Shown here: piece after piece, positions 1-6,093 of the stretch
How the letters are laid out: every line of letters starts with the position of its first letter
Position numbering within the stretch: position 1 is the stretch's first letter
Assembly: GCA_015491275.1 (NCBI GenBank)
Contig: WFWF01000029.1
Coordinates: forward strand, 1 to 9,274
Source: Aquificales bacterium
Lineage (GTDB): Bacteria > Aquificota > Aquificia > Aquificales > Aquificaceae
Direction: 5' to 3'
Length of the DNA: 9,274 bases
Notes under the pieces: generated by a model
Told to the model about the DNA's origin: nothing
What the model saw: only the letters and a program-made list of their open reading frames with translations
The model's database searches: none
Translations under genes and position numbers: made by a program

Positions 1-694
1 AGGAGTTTCCTACTATGCCGAGTTTTGCTCCGCCCACTTCCCTTATCGTATATGGTTTAAATACAAGGTCACCGAAGTCCTCTTCTACTATGTTCTGGGA
101 TATAAATTCAGCTTTTAGCTCTTTTATCCTCCTAAGGAATGTTTCCTTTCCGAGGGTAAACTCCCAATGGGCTACCATTATGTCATATCCAACCAAATTC
201 ATCCAATCTACTATGGCTTTGCCTTCGGTAAATAAGCCTATCGCGGTGGTTACCCATGTATCTCCTCCGTCCAAAACAAGCACATTCTCTCTGCCTCTTT
301 CCGCTATAACACTTTTTATAACAGTTGCTATATATTCTCCCCCGCCCATTTTACCGAATTTTTCCGCAAGCTCGGGGAAATTAACACAACTGCCGAAGTA
401 TGCCTCTAAGGTGTTTGGGTTTATTCTGTAATACTTAAGAAAGTCCGGTCCCGTGAGGTATCCGGGTAACCCCTTTAATTTTTGGGGTGCAACTAAATTC
501 ATGGGTTCCATGAAGTACAGAGGTTTCAGATGGGCATGCATATCGGTTGTAAAAAGGAGTGTTACTTTACCTTTGGGCTTGAAGGAGAGGATGTCTTCTG
601 AGGTCATTTTTGCAAGGGCACCTACGGGATCTGCGGTTAAATATGCGCCCGTTATAACAGCCAGCTCTAAGAAATCCCTTCTTGTTAAGTGCAT
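1..694 (-). CDS. soxB: SoxB, thiosulfohydrolase (N-terminal 231 residues; rest beyond left edge)
   Basis: SoxB is the periplasmic dimanganese hydrolase of the Sox pathway; it releases sulfate from the thiosulfonate carried on SoxY. The visible part opens with a twin-arginine export signal (TRRDFLEL, residues 4-11, then a weakly hydrophobic stretch). It then shows the metallophosphoesterase/5'-nucleotidase core: the DxH metal motif TDMHAH (D51, H53), LDGGDTW (141-147) and AHWEF (175-179, the GNHE-like motif in SoxB form). The SoxB-typical run around GSCVNF and KFGKMGGG (101-119) lies between them. The ATG at 694-692 follows AAAGGGG with a 6-nt spacer. It is the last visible gene of the sox run. 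A 64-bp gap with a terminator-like hairpin separates it from soxX, so it may be expressed at a different level. The frame is open to the window edge. The family call is strong; the C-terminal substrate-binding domain cannot be seen. Confidence 0.95.
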   Translation of the reverse strand, partial: MHLTRRDFLELAVITGAYLTADPVGALAKMTSEDILSFKPKGKVTLLFTTDMHAHLKPLYFMEPMNLVAPQKLKGLPGYLTGPDFLKYYRINPNTLEAYFGSCVNFPELAEKFGKMGGGEYIATVIKSVIAERGRENVLVLDGGDTWVTTAIGLFTEGKAIVDWMNLVGYDIMVAHWEFTLGKETFLRRIKELKAEFISQNIVEEDFGDLVFKPYTIREVGGAKLGIVGNS

Positions 695-705
695 GATACA
701 CCCCT

Positions 706-721
706 TTTAAAAATTTTTAAA
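706..721. repeat. 16-bp perfect AT palindrome beside the soxB ribosome-binding site
   Basis: TTTAAAAATTTTTAAA is a perfect 8+8 palindrome that abuts the AAAGGGG Shine-Dalgarno sequence of soxB. On the minus strand it also continues the U-rich tract that follows the 730-749 hairpin. It could be an AU hairpin that affects soxB translation, a DNA-binding site, or chance in AT-rich spacer DNA. Only the symmetry and position are observed. Confidence 0.4.
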
Positions 722-749
722 TAAAAGAAGCGGGGCATAAGAGCCCCGC
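719..749 (-). terminator. Rho-independent terminator-like hairpin between soxX and soxB
   Basis: A perfect 7-bp stem GCGGGGC/GCCCCGC (730-736 with 743-749) encloses a 6-nt loop. Read on the minus strand, it starts 9 nt after the soxX stop and is followed by TTCTTTTATTT, which is the layout of an intrinsic terminator. Because soxB continues on the same strand 36 nt beyond the stem, it is more likely a leaky terminator or attenuator, or an mRNA-stabilising 3' stem for the soxWYZAX message, than a full stop. The U tract is interrupted, which fits partial termination. Confidence 0.65.
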
Positions 750-758
750 AACATATTG

Positions 759-1283
759 CTACTTGTTGATGGGTGATTCAGGACTGTGAAGATAAGCAAC
801 TATATCCGCTATCTCTTCCGGTGTAAGTCTTCCGTGTACACCCGCCCTGTACATGACAGAACAAGGGACATAAGCCCAAGAGTTATATATTTTCCTATAA
901 GTGTACTCGGGATCTTTCTTTTTCTTACCGTATCCTTTTAGATTTGGCCCGAGATTACCGCAAGCAAGCTCCTTCGGATCCGCACAATGACATGCGTAGC
1001 AATTGCCCTTCTTAGGGTTTGAGAAGAGCTTTTCTCCTCTTTTCCAATCACCATAGATATTGCCTGATTCCGGGTATTTTATTAGTTTCCTTTGCTCCTC
1101 AAGGAATTTATCAAGCAGTTCGGGGGGCACCTTTGATTCAGGATTTGAACATACCTTCTGAGCCCAATCCTGCTTTATATCTTCCTCAAATGTACGCTTT
1201 TTCCCTGCCTCCGCGGTATCAGGTATGTAAATTAGGTATATCCCGAATATTAAACCCACAACACTTACAATCCATTTTCTCAT
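759..1283 (-). CDS. soxX: SoxX, c-type cytochrome subunit of SoxAX
   Basis: SoxX is the small periplasmic cytochrome c subunit of SoxAX. It accepts electrons when SoxA joins thiosulfate to the SoxY cysteine. A signal peptide is visible (MRKW, hydrophobic to about residue 20, AEA at 24-26). The single heme site is CYACH (95-99), and the family run GPNLKGYG follows (112-119). The distal ligand is expected to be Met144 in CSVM, followed by the usual TPEEIADIVAYL helix (154-165). The SD GGAGGT sits directly after the soxA stop, 7 nt before ATG, so the two genes are probably translationally coupled. Additional cysteines occur at 45, 100, 108 and 141; Cys100 directly follows the heme His and lies eight residues from Cys108, so a disulfide bracing the heme loop is possible (inference). 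At 174 residues it fits the family. Confidence 0.93.
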   Translation of the reverse strand: MRKWIVSVVGLIFGIYLIYIPDTAEAGKKRTFEEDIKQDWAQKVCSNPESKVPPELLDKFLEEQRKLIKYPESGNIYGDWKRGEKLFSNPKKGNCYACHCADPKELACGNLGPNLKGYGKKKKDPEYTYRKIYNSWAYVPCSVMYRAGVHGRLTPEEIADIVAYLHSPESPINK

Positions 1284-1296
1284 CCCTTTAACCTCC

Positions 1297-2097
1297 TCAT
1301 CTTACAAATCCGGGCACTTCTACAACACCACCGTTTGAATTAACAGCCATGTACATCTGAAGTGCTACATGAGCCCAATGATAGAAGGGTGGTCTTGTAA
1401 CCCTTATCTGTTTGTAGCAACCTCTTATCCTGTCTTCCATCGTCCACATCTTATCCTTTGAATACCTGTAGGCGGGCCAATATCTCATAACTTTGCTTTC
1501 CTTAGGCTTTGCCAATGTTTGAAGTCTTATCCTGTATCCGCCGTATTTATCATGACACATTGCACACGAGAAGTCCATCTTGCCGACTCTTGCGTACCAC
1601 AGCTCTTTCCCCTTTTCAAACATTTCCTTCTCTTTGGGATGGTCCAACTTAACATTGAATTTCATACCGTTGCTGAGTGAGGCTACATAGGTTGCCAAAG
1701 GTACTATAACTTTTCTTCCCGCTTTACCTGAAATCTTCTTAGGATCATATCCGAGATACTTTTCCATACAGCTCTTTATTCTGAGGTCAATATCCGCTAC
1801 CTTATCAATATCTTTGTAATACTTTGGCATTGTTGCATACGCACCTACCAGAGGCATCTTTTCGCCCTTTCCGTCTTTACCGTGGCAGGAAGCGCAGGAT
1901 TTGCCGTTCGGTCCTTTTTTATGGAAGTATTCTTTACCCTCTTCAACTATCAGATCTCCTGGCAGGACACCCATAACCTCAAGTAAAAGTTTCTTTTGCT
2001 TCTTAACTTCCTCTGCGGGATCTTTAATCTCTTCGCCAATAGATACAGCTAACATTCCACTTGTTACCAGTGCAAGAAGGGCATATCTTATAATCAT
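1297..2097 (-). CDS. soxA: SoxA, diheme c-type cytochrome subunit of SoxAX
   Basis: SoxA carries the active-site heme that catalyses oxidative coupling of thiosulfate to SoxY. After a short signal sequence (hydrophobic residues about 4-20), it shows two CxxCH motifs: CASCH at 68-72 and CAMCH at 178-182. Each is followed by the diagnostic ligand cysteine: RIKSC (C110) for the first heme and RIRGC (C227) for the second. The latter corresponds to the cysteine persulfide of characterised SoxA proteins. This is therefore the diheme form, not the monoheme form in which the first site is replaced by a disulfide. The C-terminus has the family-like LQMYMAVNSNGG and PGFVR ending. The ATG is preceded by AGGAGGG. 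It lies 17 bp after soxZ and 13 bp before soxX. Length (266) is normal. Confidence 0.95.
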   Translation of the reverse strand: MIIRYALLALVTSGMLAVSIGEEIKDPAEEVKKQKKLLLEVMGVLPGDLIVEEGKEYFHKKGPNGKSCASCHGKDGKGEKMPLVGAYATMPKYYKDIDKVADIDLRIKSCMEKYLGYDPKKISGKAGRKVIVPLATYVASLSNGMKFNVKLDHPKEKEMFEKGKELWYARVGKMDFSCAMCHDKYGGYRIRLQTLAKPKESKVMRYWPAYRYSKDKMWTMEDRIRGCYKQIRVTRPPFYHWAHVALQMYMAVNSNGGVVEVPGFVR

Positions 2098-2114
2098 GCT
2101 TATCCCTCCTTCTC

Positions 2115-2444
2115 TTAAGAAACATTAACCTTAACCGACTTCTTCCATTTACCGCCCTTATTATCCTCGTAGCTTATTTCAATGGTTCCGGGTTCATTCA
2201 CCCTCATCATTACCGCGAAGTAGGGATTAGCGCTTACCGCTCCTCCTACATCCATGTGAGTAACTTTTTTACCGTTGAAGGTGATGTCAAGCTTTGTTAT
2301 GTGATGAGCGGGTATGAGTTTTCCTGTTTTTTTGTCCTTCCTTGTTCCCGGTTCCATGGGATGGATGATTATGAACTGCAGTTTAAAAGGTTTACCTTTT
2401 TTAATATTACGGGGGACCCTTATCTTTGCCGTACCTATAGCCAT
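2115..2444 (-). CDS. soxZ: SoxZ, subunit of the SoxYZ sulfur carrier
   Basis: SoxZ is the partner of SoxY and presents the SoxY carrier arm to SoxAX and SoxB. The 109-residue protein has no signal peptide, as is usual for SoxZ, which is thought to travel with twin-arginine-exported SoxY. It is an all-beta immunoglobulin-like protein. Family features are the start AKIRVPRNIKKGKPFKLQ, the IIHPMEPGTRKDKKTGKLIP segment (26-45), HHITKLDITFNGKKV (47-61) and SANPYFAVMMRVNEPGTIEISYED. The SD AAGGAGGTG is one of the strongest in the window, about 7-8 nt before ATG, consistent with the high carrier levels needed. It lies between soxY (20 bp) and soxA (17 bp). Confidence 0.95.
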   Translation of the reverse strand: MAIGTAKIRVPRNIKKGKPFKLQFIIIHPMEPGTRKDKKTGKLIPAHHITKLDITFNGKKVTHMDVGGAVSANPYFAVMMRVNEPGTIEISYEDNKGGKWKKSVKVNVS

Positions 2445-2464
2445 CTCAATACACCTCCTTTATG

Positions 2465-2911
2465 TTAACCGCATCCTCCGATCGTTACCTTAACCTCTTT
2501 AAAGGCTTGAAGATAGGTTCCGTCCTTCTTTTTAATTATTGCCCTCACATTTGAAGTCTTTGCCATTTTTATCCTTGTGGCAAAGTAAACCTTTCCGTTC
2601 ATAGGTGTGAGATTAACTTTTATAACGCGTGGGACCGGGTTGTTATCCACAAATATCATCAACCATTCAACTTCTTCAACGGGCACTTTTGAATCAATTG
2701 CTACGGGGACATTGGCTCCGGTTTCCGCTATGGTAGGGGTTTTGAGTTTGATCATGGAGGACCCGTCCTTAACCTTTGACATGGGCACGCCTACATACTT
2801 CTTAAACTTTTTTTCAACCTTGGATGCGTGGGAGATGGTTACAATTGGTGATGCGGTTGCCATAACCATCCCCGCGCCCATCAACTTGATCATGTCACGG
2901 CGATTCATCAT
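2465..2911 (-). CDS. soxY: SoxY, sulfur-carrier subunit with C-terminal GGCG arm
   Basis: SoxY covalently holds the sulfur intermediates on a cysteine at the end of a flexible tail. The protein has a twin-arginine signal at the N-terminus (NRRDMIKLMGAG, residues 3-14, then a hydrophobic segment to about 28). It ends in VTIGGCG, the invariant carrier motif, with Cys147 as the carrier. The Ig-like middle (TPTIAETGANVPV, MIFVDNNPVPRV, MNGKVYFATRIKM) matches the family. Two ATGs are adjacent (2911 and 2908); the first is 7 nt from AAGGAGGTG and is chosen. Only 3 bp separate it from soxW, and its SD lies inside the last codons of soxW, so the two are tightly coupled. Confidence 0.97.
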   Translation of the reverse strand: MMNRRDMIKLMGAGMVMATASPIVTISHASKVEKKFKKYVGVPMSKVKDGSSMIKLKTPTIAETGANVPVAIDSKVPVEEVEWLMIFVDNNPVPRVIKVNLTPMNGKVYFATRIKMAKTSNVRAIIKKKDGTYLQAFKEVKVTIGGCG

Positions 2912-2914
2912 AAT

Positions 2915-3331
2915 TCAGCACCTCCTTAACAGCTTAGATTTAATACACATATCCCTTAATATATTTAGAAAATCTTCTTTTTCCCTGCTTCCGAATATGG
3001 TACCTATTATTTTTTCTTTGATCGGATCATAAAATACAAAGGTGGGTGTACCTCTTACACCGAATATTTCCGACCATTCTTCATCCTCATCATAATCTAT
3101 GGATACAAAAACAAACCTGTTTTTTGTGTAATTTTCAATATCTTTATCTCCGAGAACAAAAGTTTCCATGTGATAACAGTAGGGACATTCTTCACTGTAA
3201 AAATAAAATATGACCACATATCCTCTCTCTTTACCCAAATTTATACCTTTTTGAGGATCGGTAGTCCAAAGGGTTGCCATTACAAACAGTGCACCTTCAC
3301 TCAGTTTGTTCATACTATTTCTATTATTCAA
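2915..3331 (-). CDS. soxW: SoxW-like thioredoxin
   Basis: This is a thioredoxin-fold protein, and the first gene of the recognisable sox run. It has the redox motif CPYC at 49-52 in the context YFYSEECPYCYHME, and a cis-proline loop GTPT (94-97). SoxW proteins are thought to reduce or protect Sox thiols in the periplasm. The N-terminus has only a short hydrophobic patch (GALFVMATLW, 13-22), so export is likely but not proven. The start is uncertain. TTG at 3331 is preceded by AAGAAG 7 nt upstream (weak SD), while ATG at 3313 has no SD; an in-frame stop lies 15 nt upstream of the TTG. The last codons (encoding RRC) also form the soxY Shine-Dalgarno sequence, which gives the protein a terminal Cys138. 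It could equally be named a generic DsbE/thioredoxin_2 protein; the sox position supports soxW. Confidence 0.85.
   Translation of the reverse strand: MNNRNSMNKLSEGALFVMATLWTTDPQKGINLGKERGYVVIFYFYSEECPYCYHMETFVLGDKDIENYTKNRFVFVSIDYDEDEEWSEIFGVRGTPTFVFYDPIKEKIIGTIFGSREKEDFLNILRDMCIKSKLLRRC
2919..2927 (-). promoter_or_regulatory. soxY Shine-Dalgarno AAGGAGGTG embedded in the soxW 3' end
   Basis: The nine bases AAGGAGGTG match the anti-SD almost fully and lie 7 nt before the first of two consecutive ATG codons of soxY. They are also read as the Lys/Arg-type codons just before the soxW stop. Ribosomes finishing soxW therefore stop on the soxY initiation site, which fixes the soxY start at 2911 and implies coupling. 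Confidence 0.8.
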
Positions 3332-3422
3332 TGTAATCTTCTTTTCTTATCGGATAATTTCAAGATTGTTTATTTTTTTATAAAAATAACTTAATTAAGC
3401 AAATAATAATATTTATATATGT
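3332..3422. promoter_or_regulatory. AT-rich spacer ahead of soxW; possible sox promoter region
   Basis: This is the longest gene-free stretch in the window (91 bp) and is almost all A/T, between the Trbp111-like gene and soxW. It contains an all-AT inverted repeat (TTATTTTT/AAAAATAA, 3370-3377 with 3382-3389), a CTTAATTAAG palindrome (3390-3399) and a TTATC-G-GATAA palindrome (3347-3357). On the minus strand a TTGAAA (3363-3358) resembles a -35 box but has only a poor -10 partner 17 nt on. There is no GC stem plus U run, so no terminator is evident. A sox promoter here is plausible from position only; read-through from the upstream genes is the alternative. Confidence 0.35.
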
Positions 3423-3752
3423 TTATGATATTCGGGTGCCGATTTTTATATTCTCTTTGTCCGGAACAATTAAGGAAAGCTGATTGCCATCGTAGAGAGC
3501 TATAAGCATGCCTTGTGATTCTATACCCATTATTTTCCTGGGTTTAAGATTATAGACCATAAGTACCTTTTTATTTATAAGTTCTTCCGGTTTGTAGTAT
3601 TTTGCTATTCCCGCAACTACTGTCCTTTCTTCTTCTCCCAGTGAGAGTAGTAACTTTAAAAGCTTTTCCGAACCTTCCACATGTTCCGCTTCCTTTATTT
3701 CCGCAAGCCTTATATCTACTTTCTGGAAATCTTCAAAGCTTATATATTCCAT
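3423..3752 (-). CDS. Trbp111-type tRNA-binding protein / MetRS beta-subunit-like
   Basis: The protein is a single tRNA-binding OB fold, the domain found at the C-terminus of many methionyl-tRNA synthetases and as free proteins (CsaA, Trbp111). Visible hallmarks are FEDFQKVDIRLAEIKEAEHVEGSEKLLKLLLSLG (7-40), RTVVAGIAKYY (43-53), the basic NLKPRKIMGIESQGMLIA segment (68-85), and the end VPDKENIKIGTRI. At 109 residues it is close to the 111 residues of Aquifex aeolicus Trbp111, a structure-specific tRNA binder often annotated as the MetRS beta subunit. Binding to the outer corner of tRNA as a dimer is known for that family and inferred here. No SD precedes the ATG. An exact TATAAT lies 9 nt upstream, so it may have its own promoter with almost no leader. 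It sits 16 bp after the exported-protein gene, with no evident functional link to sox. Confidence 0.9.
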   Translation of the reverse strand: MEYISFEDFQKVDIRLAEIKEAEHVEGSEKLLKLLLSLGEEERTVVAGIAKYYKPEELINKKVLMVYNLKPRKIMGIESQGMLIALYDGNQLSLIVPDKENIKIGTRIS

Positions 3753-3761
3753 GATGATTTT

Positions 3762-3767
3762 ATTATA
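3762..3767 (-). promoter_or_regulatory. Candidate -10 box TATAAT for the Trbp111-like gene
   Basis: An exact TATAAT ends 9 nt before the ATG at 3752 on the minus strand, in the gap after the exported-protein gene. No good -35 is visible 16-18 nt upstream. If used, transcription would start about 2-4 nt before the ATG, which fits the absence of a Shine-Dalgarno sequence. AT-rich spacers produce such hexamers by chance, so this is tentative. Confidence 0.35.
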
Positions 3768-3768
3768 T

Positions 3769-5487
3769 TTATTTGCATTTCTTTTCGCTCCCGAATATGC
3801 TTGCGAATATGCCTATATTGGGTATGGAAAATCTTATACCTCCATAGATAAATGCAACTTTCTTAAACTGTGGCACTGGTTCAACCTCACCGGACAATAA
3901 GGGTGTATCTATGGTGACCTGTGTCCCGGAAGCGAGTGGATACACTACTCTCAGGAAAATCTCCGAGTCGGGCGAAGGTGTGTAGCCTAATTCAATGGAA
4001 CCCGCAAGGGATGATGTGCTTATATCAAGTTCATCACCTTGAGGTGATTCCATCCTGTAACTTCTGAAAAGGAATGCCAAGGAAGGTTCCGTATAAAAGC
4101 CCGATGTAAACAGGTAAAGCCTTTTACCTATGCCTATATCAAAACCTATGCTGAATCCTGTTTCAAAATTCTTATTTAATGTTTTTATGCGAGTTTTTGC
4201 CTTTCCAAAGCCGAGGTACAGGTTCATATATGTCCATACCTCTCTCCATCCTTTTCTGTTCGTTATATAACCCATGTCACCTTTTAAACCTATGATAAAG
4301 GTGTTTAAGCTTAAATCACCCTCCCATATCTGATCTTCCAATATAGTGTGAGGATATCTTCCGTATCCCAGATCAAGAAATATACCCGACCAAGGATACT
4401 CCCTTATTATGTCTCCCTTCTCCACTGAACCTTTGATTATTCTGAATTCGCTTTCCGCGTCCTTTTTGCAGTTGTCAGCTACATCAACCGCCTTCAAAAG
4501 ACCGACTTTCCTTCTCTCCCCGTTTATATTCCTTATGGCTACGTAGGGAGCATCTATCCTTAAATCCTCAAGGATACCTATTTTAGCCTTTGCCTCTGTT
4601 CCTTTTACATTTTCAACAACGGTAAATATTGCGAAGTTGTCATCCCTTTTTAATTTCATCCGCAAATTTAAAGCGGTTGCCTTAGCCGCAAGCAGTATGG
4701 TTCTATCAACAACCTCCCTTATATGGAGTAAGGTGGCAGGTATAAAAGGGAAAGTTTCCGTATGTGAAGCGAGTCCGGATTCGTGTAATTTTTTATAAGG
4801 AATGTATATGTTTCTTTCCGGATCAAATCTGTATATTTCTAACTCAACACTTGCTTTTGATACAACGGATGTGGTGTACATGTGGACATGCTTCTTCTTA
4901 CCTTTTTTTACTTTTTGTCTGTGGAAGAGCATATTTATTTCAATCTTTTTTACCTTGAAAGCAAAGAGGAAGGCTGAGTTCATTAACCTTTCTATTATCT
5001 CCGCGGGGATACCGAGTTCCTTTGCCTTTGTATTTATAAAAAGTTCCTGCTCTTCGTAAGGTAATTCTTCGTATCTCACTTCAAGGGCATCCCTTAGAAG
5101 CTTTCCTACCAAAGGTGCTATTTTTTTATTTATAAAGGTTTCATTCCCTTTAATATCACCGTAACTGAAGTCTGCGGGCTTGGTTATTGTTTCCCTTGCG
5201 GTTATCAGGGTTATCCTTCCCCTTTCCAATATCAGCTTGTCAAACCTGGTGGTTATAATCCATTTTATGAGTGTTCTTCCTATTTCTTTTTTAAGGTTCT
5301 CTTCCGGGCTGTATGTCCAGTTGCCTACGGGTACACAAAGTGCTCCGCCCTCAGGGCATACTATCACCCTTACTTTTACCTTACCTTCAAATCTTACTAA
5401 GGGTTCTGCTGTTAGGACAGCCTTTCTTTCGTATCTTTCATAACCGAGGGAGAGGGTTATTATAAGAATTATGAGAATTACAATCAT
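3769..5487 (-). CDS. Exported protein of unknown function with beta-rich (possible outer-membrane) C-terminus
   Basis: I do not recognise the family. The 572-residue protein begins with a short very hydrophobic signal (MIVILIILIITLSLG), with cleavage probably near residue 15. A mixed alpha/beta region follows (about 35-290), with a possible disulfide pair C44/C51 and a basic histidine-containing patch KKGKKKHVHM (194-203). Residues about 284-363 look like a small beta domain ending in IIKGSVEKGDIIRE, reminiscent of the SH3-like GD-V domains of flagellar FlgT and related surface proteins (inference). From about 368 onward, alternating hydrophobic/polar strands with Gly and aromatics (LDLGYGRY, GFSIGFDIGIG, AGSIELGYT, AFIYGGIRFSI) suggest a small beta-barrel or beta-sandwich. 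Its ATG overlaps the TusA-DUF3343 stop as ATGA (5487-5484), so the two are translationally coupled. It is probably a cell-envelope protein. Confidence 0.8.
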   Translation of the reverse strand: MIVILIILIITLSLGYERYERKAVLTAEPLVRFEGKVKVRVIVCPEGGALCVPVGNWTYSPEENLKKEIGRTLIKWIITTRFDKLILERGRITLITARETITKPADFSYGDIKGNETFINKKIAPLVGKLLRDALEVRYEELPYEEQELFINTKAKELGIPAEIIERLMNSAFLFAFKVKKIEINMLFHRQKVKKGKKKHVHMYTTSVVSKASVELEIYRFDPERNIYIPYKKLHESGLASHTETFPFIPATLLHIREVVDRTILLAAKATALNLRMKLKRDDNFAIFTVVENVKGTEAKAKIGILEDLRIDAPYVAIRNINGERRKVGLLKAVDVADNCKKDAESEFRIIKGSVEKGDIIREYPWSGIFLDLGYGRYPHTILEDQIWEGDLSLNTFIIGLKGDMGYITNRKGWREVWTYMNLYLGFGKAKTRIKTLNKNFETGFSIGFDIGIGKRLYLFTSGFYTEPSLAFLFRSYRMESPQGDELDISTSSLAGSIELGYTPSPDSEIFLRVVYPLASGTQVTIDTPLLSGEVEPVPQFKKVAFIYGGIRFSIPNIGIFASIFGSEKKCK

Positions 5488-6089
5488 TGCGGATAAACTT
5501 TTTCATATTTACCCTTTTCATATCTGTAAATTGCTTCAACTCCGAAGCCTTTTTTGTTCAACAATTCATATATTGTCTTTGCCTTTTCAATACCTTTCAC
5601 ACCTATAACTACGCCACAGTGGGGATCTATCTCATCTGGGACGGGTAACAGCTTCGTATCCTTTTCTCCGATATTTTTTAAAAATTTCTCCGCCTTTAAT
5701 CCTTCGGATATGGCTACAAAGGTTATAAAGTGGTCTGGTTTTTTAATAAAAGGTAGAAACTTTATCAGGTAATACCTTATATGCAATTTAACTCCTAAGG
5801 AGTGAAACTTTATCCATCCTATTATAGAAGGTTCGTGGGATGTTGCGGTTTTCCTTATGATAGCCCTTGTTATATCTTTGTCCTTTGAGAGAGATACGAG
5901 TTCATTTCCCGTTTGTTTACACCAGTTCCATATATCCTTTTCAAAGCCTGGATCCGTAGCTTCAACCTCTAATATTTCTCCTTCCTTCAACCTCTTCATC
6001 TTCTCCGAGGTCATTACTATGGGGATGGGGCACATTAACCCCTTTAAATCAAGCTTGTGCGTTCTTTCTTTGTCCTCAGTCGCAGGCAT
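5484..6089 (-). CDS. TusA-like sulfur-carrier domain fused to DUF3343
   Basis: Two domains are joined in 201 residues. Residues about 11-80 are a TusA/SirA/YeeD fold with the sulfur-accepting motif CPIP (Cys20) in LDLKGLMCPIPIV, a typical helix, and VEATDPGFEKDIWNWCKQTGNEL. A linker of about 35 residues follows. Residues about 119-190 match DUF3343, proposed as a small Se/S carrier-like domain: FITFVAISEGLKAEKFLK, then LLPVPDEIDPHCGVVIGV with the conserved Cys158. TusA-type proteins pass persulfide sulfur between cytoplasmic enzymes and, in sulfur oxidisers, feed Hdr/Dsr-like systems. Here the reactive cysteines 20 and 158 could hand sulfur within one chain (inference). No signal peptide is visible, so it is cytoplasmic. 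It starts 4 bp after the membrane-GAF gene and overlaps the next gene by 4 bp. The TusA call is strong; DUF3343 is assigned from pattern recall. Confidence 0.88.
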   Translation of the reverse strand: MPATEDKERTHKLDLKGLMCPIPIVMTSEKMKRLKEGEILEVEATDPGFEKDIWNWCKQTGNELVSLSKDKDITRAIIRKTATSHEPSIIGWIKFHSLGVKLHIRYYLIKFLPFIKKPDHFITFVAISEGLKAEKFLKNIGEKDTKLLPVPDEIDPHCGVVIGVKGIEKAKTIYELLNKKGFGVEAIYRYEKGKYEKVYPQ

Positions 6090-6093
6090 CTAC

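Noticed and set aside
1..694. Absence of soxCD taken as evidence for a truncated, sulfur-globule-forming Sox pathway.
   Set aside because: The window stops inside soxB, so genes beyond it are unseen. The claim cannot be made from this sequence.
15..710. Two plus-strand open frames at the left edge (138 and 85 codons).
   Set aside because: They are antisense to the clear soxB coding frame, have no family motifs and have no ribosome site; the minus-strand translation carries all SoxB signatures.
3347..3357. TTATC-G-GATAA palindrome ahead of soxW considered as an operator.
   Set aside because: Five-base half-sites are too short to separate from chance in AT-rich DNA, and no second copy is seen near another promoter in the window.
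3370..3389. All-AT inverted repeat (8-bp arms, 4-nt loop) considered as a terminator after the Trbp111-like gene.
   Set aside because: The stem has no G-C pairs and no U run follows it in the direction of transcription, so it should not stop polymerase, especially in a thermophile.
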